Shown piece by piece: positions 15,585 through 22,119 of a DNA stretch of 24,314 nucleotides. The translations under genes and the position numbers were made by a program. The notes beneath the pieces are model-generated. The model was given only the letters and a program-made list of their open reading frames with translations, had not been told where the DNA came from and made no database searches. This DNA comes from Bacillota bacterium. GTDB lineage: Bacteria; Bacillota; Clostridia; Acetivibrionales; DSM-1351. Every line of letters starts with the position of its first letter. Position 1 is the stretch's first letter. The stretch covers positions 1 to 24,314 of the forward strand of contig JAEYWA010000130.1 of NCBI GenBank assembly GCA_023431385.1, in the 5' to 3' direction.

Positions 15585-18311
15585 CTAAGCCAGTTCAATT
15601 TCAATTGTATTCTCAGTTCCTGCACCTAAATCTAAAATGGTTGCTCTGCTAATTGTCACAGAGCCTTTATTAATACTGCCTTCAATCATCTTTCCATTCG
15701 TGGTGATGCTCCTGATAGTATAGCTACCATAATCTAAGTACTTCCCATTCTTATATATCAGAGTGATTTTCCTGTCGGCAAAAATAGTACTCACTTCAGC
15801 ATTCCCATTTTCATCAAATTGCTCCTTCTTCAGCTTTGGTTGAATAAGAAGATCTCCTGTACTACCACGAATACCGTACACCTCTGTAAGCATCAGTAGC
15901 ATAAGCCAGCTGGCCGATCCTGTAAGGTAGTGATACATACCTCTGCCCTGCTCATTTATATACTCAGGAATTCCCGGATAAATTCTGGCCTTCGGGAAGT
16001 CAGTGCTGATGCTGTAAAGGGATTTTAAAACTTCATGTCCTTCGGTTACAAAGCCCTGTTTGTATAAAGCAAAGGAATACATAACAGCCATATGACTAAA
16101 AACCGCTCCATTCTCCTTATGACCGAATGCAAATCCGAAGCATCTTCCGAGATCAAGTTTCAGTTCGTTAAAATTATTATTTAATCTGCAGCTTCCCAGT
16201 CTGCTGTCATACAAAAAATTGTTAACAGCCTTTATAACATTATCTGTCTGCTCCTTAGAAGAAATTCCCATCATTATGGGAAATACCTGCCCGGTAAGAG
16301 TCATTCTGGCTCCTGATGCCTTTTCACCTTCTACCTGAGCCCCGGTATTATCATAATAACCGTTGAACCATTCATAGCCATCGTTGGATTTAACCGTTTC
16401 ATTATTTGTAATATGCTGTGAAAGCCATTGTCCTTTAGTATTAAGGTCCTCTGCGACTTTGACAATATCAATACATGTTTTTTTGCCGCTGATATTGTGG
16501 GTACAGGTTCTGTAGTATTGCTTCAAGAGCTCATTTTTTACTGAGGGACTGTTATAGTCTATTCCTGTTGTTAATGAATCAAAAAGTACTGCTATTTCAG
16601 AAGCAACCTCCAATTGCTCTACTCCCTTTTTATCCCTTAGCTTTAGCAGCAATTTGCTCAACTCAAGGAGATTACCTGCATAAAAAGCCGTAAACGCGAC
16701 TGTTTCACCCCTTTGGGCAGCCATGTCGAAGGCGTCATTCCAGTCAGCATTTTCAATAAGTATGTTATTATGCTCACCTGCGTTGAAGAATGCTGCCAGA
16801 TTCTGTATCAGAATATGTTCAATTACTGTACCTGTGTAGGTTTCTCCATTTTCGCACTTCTGTTTGTTGCCATCTTCAGGGGTCCAACTGTTATCTATAT
16901 TTTTAGACCGCATAATTAACCGATCCTTAAAATAAGTTTGCTTCTCAAGAAGAAAATCAAGGTCCCCGCTCTGATTTATATAAAGCAGAGTTGTGAAAAA
17001 GGGCCAGACTGCATGATCTGACCATACTCTGCTGATATTATTCCTGTCGGCAACAAATTCTCCAGAGCCCTTACCAATAATAGTTGCATTTGTTCCATCA
17101 AGACGCACTCCCCCGAAGTTGTTGAGTAGCTGTGCCCTCACTATATCAGGCTCTATAAGTAGTAACGCCAGACAATCCTGCCACAGGTCTCTCCAACCTC
17201 GTCCTCCCTTGCCATAGTCATGGTGGGGCATAAAGGAGCAGCCGTAAATCCGTCTCAGAATTGGCTGAAGTGATACCCATTTCATCCACATATCGAATTT
17301 ATTATCACTGCTTCTAAAACTGATTTTGCCCAGTTTATCCTCCCAATAGCTTTCTGTTTGATTAAGAAGCTTTTCAAAACCGTTGACGTCAAGGTACTCC
17401 AGTATCCCTGATTTATCACTTTCCCTGTCTTCAGTTACAGACATTGCTATTATGTAGGTTTTACTTTCTCCGGGTAAAAGCAGCTGTTCATCAAATCTTA
17501 AAGCTCCTATGGCTTCATAGCCCTCAACAGTACCTCCGCAAGCAAGGTATTTATTGCTGTTTAATATTATAGTTTCAGGCCAGTCATAGCTCCCGCCTTC
17601 ACCTATAAAATCCTCTGCCATAGGAAATGAACCTAAAGGAACCTTTCCCTTATCATCAACCCCGTAAACATTATAGGATACATGATTGACCTTATGCCCT
17701 CTTTCGTCAAAGGTCATTGCAGGCTGGACTTCAATACCCTCTCTGACAACATAAACCCTGTGCAGAAGACTAGTTACATTACGGTGGTCTCTTACACTTT
17801 CTGCAGAACGCCCATATACGGGAATAGCAGCAGTGGGAGTAATTTTGATATTATCTGCGCCGGTATTAGTAAGGGTGACTCTCATTAGTTCAACCTTAAG
17901 TTGAATTGCAGGGACAAAATTTGTAATTTCTGACTTGATTCCCAGCTTATTGTTTTCATGGGCTACCTTATGCCAAAGGAAGCCAGCCTGCAAGGTTACT
18001 ATCTCGGCAGGTTCTTTATTAAACACATCTGCATTCTGAAGCGCTGAAGTACCTGTTGCAGACCAGGCACCCTGTCCCTCAATATAAACCCAGAAATTTC
18101 TGTTTGATTTTGTATTATGTAAGTCTTCAGAAGAAACCGGAAGGTTGAAAAAGGTATTTTGTCCTGTCTTGACATCCCCATTTAAATTAGGCGTAACAGA
18201 AGACATCATCCCTGCTTCATTAGCTATTGGGAAATAAAGAAAGCTATTTCTGTGAGGTGCATCTATTTGGAAAGTACCCTTATCATCTATAAAGTTCCAG
18301 CCTCTGGTCAT
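15585..18311 (-). CDS. GH94 phosphorylase, laminaribiose-phosphorylase-like
   Basis: Second inverting phosphorylase, quite different from its neighbour. The 908-aa intracellular protein opens with GWNFIDDKGTF and YFPIANEAGMMSSVTP, then SSEDLHN and a WVYIEG segment. The catalytic (alpha/alpha)6 domain shows HHDYGKGGRGWRDLWQDCL (about 363-381), SRVWSDHAVW (about 427) and the general-acid motif ADWNDAFD, with Asp at about 526. The length is very near the roughly 910 aa of characterised laminaribiose (beta-1,3) phosphorylases and longer than cellobiose phosphorylases. I therefore favour a beta-1,3-glucobiose or related substrate, but a cellobiose-type or unknown specificity is possible. The ATG at 18311 has AAGGGGA upstream. 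It follows the frameshifted mutarotase-like gene after 100 bases, which contain a small CAGCCC/GGGCTG hairpin (18358-18373). Confidence 0.87.
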   Translation of the reverse strand: MTRGWNFIDDKGTFQIDAPHRNSFLYFPIANEAGMMSSVTPNLNGDVKTGQNTFFNLPVSSEDLHNTKSNRNFWVYIEGQGAWSATGTSALQNADVFNKEPAEIVTLQAGFLWHKVAHENNKLGIKSEITNFVPAIQLKVELMRVTLTNTGADNIKITPTAAIPVYGRSAESVRDHRNVTSLLHRVYVVREGIEVQPAMTFDERGHKVNHVSYNVYGVDDKGKVPLGSFPMAEDFIGEGGSYDWPETIILNSNKYLACGGTVEGYEAIGALRFDEQLLLPGESKTYIIAMSVTEDRESDKSGILEYLDVNGFEKLLNQTESYWEDKLGKISFRSSDNKFDMWMKWVSLQPILRRIYGCSFMPHHDYGKGGRGWRDLWQDCLALLLIEPDIVRAQLLNNFGGVRLDGTNATIIGKGSGEFVADRNNISRVWSDHAVWPFFTTLLYINQSGDLDFLLEKQTYFKDRLIMRSKNIDNSWTPEDGNKQKCENGETYTGTVIEHILIQNLAAFFNAGEHNNILIENADWNDAFDMAAQRGETVAFTAFYAGNLLELSKLLLKLRDKKGVEQLEVASEIAVLFDSLTTGIDYNSPSVKNELLKQYYRTCTHNISGKKTCIDIVKVAEDLNTKGQWLSQHITNNETVKSNDGYEWFNGYYDNTGAQVEGEKASGARMTLTGQVFPIMMGISSKEQTDNVIKAVNNFLYDSRLGSCRLNNNFNELKLDLGRCFGFAFGHKENGAVFSHMAVMYSFALYKQGFVTEGHEVLKSLYSISTDFPKARIYPGIPEYINEQGRGMYHYLTGSASWLMLLMLTEVYGIRGSTGDLLIQPKLKKEQFDENGNAEVSTIFADRKITLIYKNGKYLDYGSYTIRSITTNGKMIEGSINKGSVTISRATILDLGAGTENTIEIELA

Positions 18312-18411
18312 TGTTTATCCCCTTCCTGTTCCTATCCTTTATATGTATTTAATCTTCCAGCCCTAAGGGGCTGAAATACTGCAACGTCTCCAATGCTCTT
18401 AGCTTGCTATC

Positions 18412-19304
18412 CTATTTCTTAAAGAAAAATTCATATTTCCTTATCCACCTCTGCGTCTGACCAGGTTCCAGTTCCAGCCTTATAAAGGCTTCGGGGCTTA
18501 TTACATGCCTGCTGCCCCATATGGCTAATTTCGACACCTGAAAATCATTTATTTCTCTAAGTCCTACTCTCGCATTACTGTTATACAACTCCCATGAGTA
18601 GCCAGGTGCAGCATTATAGCCTTTGACTATACAATAGAATTCCTGCTTCTGCTCATATTGAGGCCAGGTTAAACTTCCATCCTCAGCTATCCTTATTCCC
18701 CCTACAGTATTTTCCAAATTTATATTACCGGGTATTTTTAATATATAACTGCTTGACACCATATTATTGTCTATCCCAATGAAATTATGGCAATATTCCG
18801 TTGTCTGAATTTTTTTACTCCCGATATTCTTTAATGTATAACTTATAACTAAAAAATTGTTCTTTAATTCTATTTCTTTTAAATACTCGTATGAATAATC
18901 GTCTATAATAACAGGCTTTCCGTGGAATGACACTTTTTGAGTAGTTAATGTGATATCACAGCCATGTGGAACGACCGGGTATATTCTGAAAAAATCATAG
19001 GGCTTGCTATCTATTTTTTCAGCTGCCCGACACCTATCTTTGCAAAATAGTTATTTACATAGGTGTCATTATATCCAAGCCCCTCTTCTATTCCAAACTC
19101 TCCGCAAAACCCCTGTCCCCCCGAACCTTTTCCGGATATCAGCGATTCAGGAACACAGAAAGTGTGCCTGCCGTCAAGAGTGACTTGAGTTATAAAGCCG
19201 TTCCAGTCAAAACGAGAACCCTTGTATACAGCTCCCGGATATGAAATCTGTACAGACAGTCTATTGTTATAAATACTAATCTCTGCATTCTTAACATCTA
19301 CCAA
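18412..19304 (-). pseudogene. Galactose-mutarotase-like protein, split by a -1 frameshift
   Basis: Two reading frames form one protein. The first, from a TTG at 19304 with GGAGG eight bases upstream, gives 97 residues ending GVGQLKK and a TAG directly after an A6 run (19014-19019 on the plus strand as T6). One extra A would join it to the second frame, which is open from there to 18412, giving 297 aa. The second part has no start with a ribosome site, so it is not an independent gene. The joined protein resembles the aldose-1-epimerase/galactose-mutarotase-like fold by its pattern: EYCHNFIGID in the middle, then SPEAFIRLELEPGQTQRW and a final YEF. Family assignment is moderate and no catalytic residues are proven. 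In this operon it could interconvert sugar anomers. The break may be real inactivation, a sequencing error in a homopolymer, or slippage. Confidence 0.75.
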
Positions 19305-19307
19305 AGC

Positions 19308-20648
19308 TTATACCTCCAAAACAAGGGTTGCTATCGAATTAGCTGGAAGTGTATGCCATATATAGTCTTCACCAAACTTTGCATTAAAGCTTTGTACATT
19401 GGCAGTTTCATTCATAACAATAAGAACAACTGATCGGTCAGGATTCTTAAAAGCAACGTACAGTAATTCTGTTTCACAGTCGGCCATTACATCTATCCTT
19501 ACTGCTCCGGGCTTTACAAATTTACTAAACTGCCCGATGTAGTAAAAAGAGCTGTTGTAGTGTATCTGCTGTGTGCTAGTGTCGGCAATTATCGGAGCAT
19601 CACAAAAGTTACCAGCGTGATTAGGACCGCCTTTCTCATCAAGGATAAGGTTCCAGTCCAGCCATCCCTCCTGCCAGTTGTTGAAATCTCCGATCATATT
19701 TCTTCCGTATCTTTCACCTGTCACCCATGAACCAAGGTGAACTCCTCCCTCCTGACAGCCTTCAGAAAATAATATGTGCTTATCAGGATACAGTTCATGC
19801 ACTTTTGATAGGTTTTCAAAAGCCTCAGAAACATACCAATGATTTGCAAAACCATATACATACTTTGAAGTTTCAGGATCTGCAAGTGCACCTGTAACTC
19901 TTTCAACGATAATATCCCTGTTATGATCCCATATGTAAATTTTTACATATGATAGGCCTTCCTTTTCCATGATCGGACCAAGATAACCCCTCACAAATTC
20001 ACCCTCTTCTTCAGCCGAATAAATACAGGAATCCCACACCTGAACTGCAGCAGGCTCATTTTGAACAGTTATAGCCCAAATATTAAGCCCCTTTTCTCTG
20101 GCAGCTTTAATATACTTAACAATGTAATTAGCCCAGGCCTCTCTATATTCAGGAAGCAGCTGTCCTCCGAGATTCATATCATTATTGGTTTTCATCCAGG
20201 CAGGTGGACTCCAGGGTGATGCAAGCAGCGATATATCACCATTCTTAGCCGTTATCGCTTCCTTTATCATTGGAATTGTCCATTTTTCTTCATGAGATAT
20301 ATCAAACGACTTCAAGTCCTTGTCATTTTCCTCTACATATGTGTAATTACAAAGCGCAAAATCACAGCTATGAATATGTACTCTTCCGATGGAATAGCCT
20401 ATTCCGGTCTGTGGATCGAAATAACTCCTTATTATCTCTTCTCTTTTTGCTGGATCCAGATTATAAAATGTATATGCAGCTGCTTCTGTAAATGCACCGC
20501 CAAAGCCAATTATCTTCTGGTAGCCTACATTCTCGTTGATAGAAAGAACAGCCCCGTTTGATTTGATCTTTTCAAGATTGTATTTACCTTTTTCAGTTAG
20601 TCTGTCATTTGTGTACTTAGCTGTTTGAATTATTTTCACAGTTTTCAT
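19308..20648 (-). CDS. GH30 glycoside hydrolase, intracellular (beta-glucosidase or beta-1,6-glucanase-like)
   Basis: Retaining beta-glycosidase of clan GH-A. The 446-aa protein covers the usual (beta/alpha)8 barrel plus beta-sandwich. GFGGAFTEAAA (about 48-58) is the family's N-terminal signature and SPWSPPAWMK (about 144-153) follows. The acid/base Glu198 lies in TVQNEPAA, and the nucleophile Glu296 in ILFSEGCQEGG. There is no signal peptide, so it should act on imported oligosaccharides. GH30 includes beta-glucosidases, glucosylceramidases, beta-1,6-glucanases and xylan-active enzymes; the glucan-type phosphorylases next door favour a glucosidic substrate. The ATG at 20648 is chosen because GGAG lies eight bases upstream and it gives normal family length; the frame stays open to 20729. 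The stop is four bases from the next start. A palindromic operator lies about 130 bases upstream. Confidence 0.9.
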   Translation of the reverse strand: MKTVKIIQTAKYTNDRLTEKGKYNLEKIKSNGAVLSINENVGYQKIIGFGGAFTEAAAYTFYNLDPAKREEIIRSYFDPQTGIGYSIGRVHIHSCDFALCNYTYVEENDKDLKSFDISHEEKWTIPMIKEAITAKNGDISLLASPWSPPAWMKTNNDMNLGGQLLPEYREAWANYIVKYIKAAREKGLNIWAITVQNEPAAVQVWDSCIYSAEEEGEFVRGYLGPIMEKEGLSYVKIYIWDHNRDIIVERVTGALADPETSKYVYGFANHWYVSEAFENLSKVHELYPDKHILFSEGCQEGGVHLGSWVTGERYGRNMIGDFNNWQEGWLDWNLILDEKGGPNHAGNFCDAPIIADTSTQQIHYNSSFYYIGQFSKFVKPGAVRIDVMADCETELLYVAFKNPDRSVVLIVMNETANVQSFNAKFGEDYIWHTLPANSIATLVLEV

Positions 20649-20778
20649 GGCTGACTCTCCAATCATAAATTTTTTATTGCCTCTTAAGAATGTATTGTAT
20701 GAATCAATTAACAATAGAATATATGACACAAAATAATGATGCTCGCAATAAACCGGGTATTTACTATACTAGTATGAA

Positions 20779-20800
20779 CAAATGTTAGCGCTAACATTTG
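20779..20800. promoter_or_regulatory. LacI-type operator upstream of GH30
   Basis: A perfect 22-bp palindrome (CAAATGTTAGCGCTAACATTTG) lies in the gap between lacI and GH30. Its core shares TAGCGCTA with the palindrome before lacI. Central-GCGC palindromes of this kind are typical LacI-family sites. Its placement suggests control of GH30 and downstream genes by the adjacent repressor. The nearby promoter hexamers are weak (TAGTAT/TATAGT just downstream), so the exact start is not clear. Confidence 0.85.
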
Positions 20801-20858
20801 AGGGTAAAAAATAATTAAATACTAATGTGAAAATTCAGCTTCTACTATACTTCATTAG

Positions 20859-20895
20859 TAATAACAATAAATTTACCTCTTATTTATTGTTATTA
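20859..20895 (-). terminator. A/T-only hairpin at the lacI stop
   Basis: A perfect 14-bp stem (arms 20859-20872 and 20882-20895, TAATAACAATAAAT) with a 9-base loop. One arm forms the last codons of lacI (Asn-Asn-Lys) and its stop. It contains almost no G/C and no T-run follows, so termination is uncertain; attenuation or mRNA 3'-end protection are alternatives. Confidence 0.45.
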
Positions 20896-21848
20896 GGTCC
20901 TACAGATTCTCTCCATTTCAGTTCAGGTTCAAGATACTTTTTCTCGTAAGGTAAGTCAGGATTTTTAAGTCTTTCAAGCAGTCTGGCGGCAAGTGCCCTT
21001 CCCGTCTCGTATACCGGTTGTCTTACTGTTGTAAGAGGTACTTTGGGGATCAAATCGAAAATAAGTCCATCAAATCCAGCAATCGAAATATCCCCGGGGA
21101 TTTTTAGCCTTAACTTCTCGGCCGCCCTGAAAGCACCAATAGCAAGAAGATCCACAGAGCAAAAGATAGCCGAAGGTTTTTCACTAGTTAAAAGATCATA
21201 TGAATTAGTATATCCGTCCTGTTCAGAATTGTCGGCATATCTTACAAGATTCTTATCATAAGCGATACCATGTTTCTTCAATGCCCTCCTGTAGCCCTCA
21301 AAACGCTCATGGGCATAGCGTTGCATAGTATCTCTCATCAGAAAGCCTATTTTCCTGTGACCGTTTTCAATTATTTTTTCCGTCATCATTAATGCTCCCA
21401 ACTCATTGTCAACGTCTACACAGTCGATATTAAGATCATTCTTACCAAATAATACGAAGGGTACCTTTATCTTTGAGGTAAATTCATTTTCCTCGCTAAG
21501 ATCCAAACCCATCACTATGACACCATCGCATCTGTGGTTGAATTCCAAGTCTCTCTTAATCATAAATAAATAATTAACATTGCTTAATTCCTCAGCAACA
21601 CCTGAAATCAAATGCATTATAAACGGGTCGGATATACCTATGTTTCTTGGGATGTACAGGTTTATTGTCCTTGTGTTGTTCTGTGCCAGAGCTTTTGCTG
21701 CATAATTTGGCAAAAAGTCCAGCTCCTCCATAGCCTTTTCAACCTTGAGTCTTGTTGCCTCAGATACAATCTCAGGAGAATTGATTACTCTCGAAACAGT
21801 AATAAGCGAAACCCCGGCCGATAGTGCTACATCCTTCATAGTAGCCAT
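20880..21848 (-). CDS. LacI-family transcriptional repressor
   Basis: Sugar-responsive repressor, first gene of the catabolic block. The 322-aa protein has the N-terminal LacI helix-turn-helix (MKDVALSAGVSLITVSRVIN, residues 4-23), a hinge helix near 50-58 (AAKALAQ) and a periplasmic-binding-protein-like effector domain. In that domain CDGVIVMG, SAIFCSVDLLAIGAF and IAGFDG are conserved landmarks. The segment before CDGVIV is about a dozen residues shorter than in most relatives, giving a slightly small protein. The ATG at 21848 is chosen because AAGGAA lies upstream and the domain then starts normally; the frame extends to 21884 but without a ribosome site and into the operator. Palindromes before this gene and before GH30 suggest autoregulation and control of the glucan genes. 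The effector is unknown. Confidence 0.93.
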   Translation of the reverse strand: MATMKDVALSAGVSLITVSRVINSPEIVSEATRLKVEKAMEELDFLPNYAAKALAQNNTRTINLYIPRNIGISDPFIMHLISGVAEELSNVNYLFMIKRDLEFNHRCDGVIVMGLDLSEENEFTSKIKVPFVLFGKNDLNIDCVDVDNELGALMMTEKIIENGHRKIGFLMRDTMQRYAHERFEGYRRALKKHGIAYDKNLVRYADNSEQDGYTNSYDLLTSEKPSAIFCSVDLLAIGAFRAAEKLRLKIPGDISIAGFDGLIFDLIPKVPLTTVRQPVYETGRALAARLLERLKNPDLPYEKKYLEPELKWRESVGPNNNK

Positions 21849-21884
21849 TAATTCTATTCCTTTTCTTCTGGTTTTGACGGGCAT

Positions 21885-21900
21885 ATGATAGCGCTATCAT
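21885..21900. promoter_or_regulatory. LacI-type operator upstream of lacI
   Basis: A perfect 16-bp palindrome (ATGATAGCGCTATCAT) between the predicted lacI promoter and its start codon, differing from the GH30 operator at symmetric positions (TGATAG versus TGTTAG). Its position just after the -10 element fits autorepression by roadblock or promoter occlusion. Confidence 0.85.
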
Positions 21901-21908
21901 TCATTACT

Positions 21909-21937
21909 ATATTATACCCATTTGTAATATAAGTCAA
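21909..21937 (-). promoter_or_regulatory. Candidate sigma-A promoter of lacI
   Basis: The minus strand carries TTGACT at 21932-21937. It is followed after 15 bases by TATAAT (21911-21916), or after 17 bases by the overlapping TAATAT (21909-21914). Either gives a plausible sigma-A promoter about 60 bases before the lacI start, with the operator directly downstream. Confidence 0.65.
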
Positions 21938-22005
21938 TAGTACTGACAAGTTTATTTCAACCTAAGCTGACTTAAATTCATAATAGTATAATTGGGCTTA
22001 GCAAA

Positions 22006-22033
22006 AAGGACTCAAATTTTACTTTGAGTCCTT
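22006..22033 (-). terminator. Rho-independent terminator after the EF-G-like gene
   Basis: A perfect 11-bp stem (AAGGACTCAAA at 22006-22016 and its complement at 22023-22033) with a 6-base loop. On the minus strand it ends in CCTTTTTG, supplying the U-run. It lies about 87 bases after the EF-G-like stop and insulates that gene from lacI. Confidence 0.9.
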
Positions 22034-22119
22034 CAGCAATGAATCATAAAAGCTTATTCTTTTTTGTTTATTTGTTCGTCTGTTTACTTATATGTTAACC
22101 ATATCAGTGCTTTTTCTTC

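Noticed and set aside
18358..18373. Hairpin CAGCCC/GGGCTG between the mutarotase-like gene and the 908-aa GH94 gene as a terminator
   Set aside because: The stem is only 6 bp and is followed by GAAGATT rather than a T-run on the minus strand.
18412..18933. A separate 173-aa gene
   Set aside because: It would need a GTG start inside a continuous protein-like frame, with no ribosome site. It is the second half of the frameshifted mutarotase-like gene.
20649..20729. 27-residue N-terminal extension of GH30 as a possible signal peptide
   Set aside because: It is not convincingly hydrophobic, lacks a cleavage site, and the internal ATG has the better ribosome site and normal family length.
20779..20800. 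CcpA cre site
   Set aside because: It differs from the cre consensus at a conserved A, and the matching palindrome before lacI points to the local repressor instead. Cross-binding cannot be excluded.
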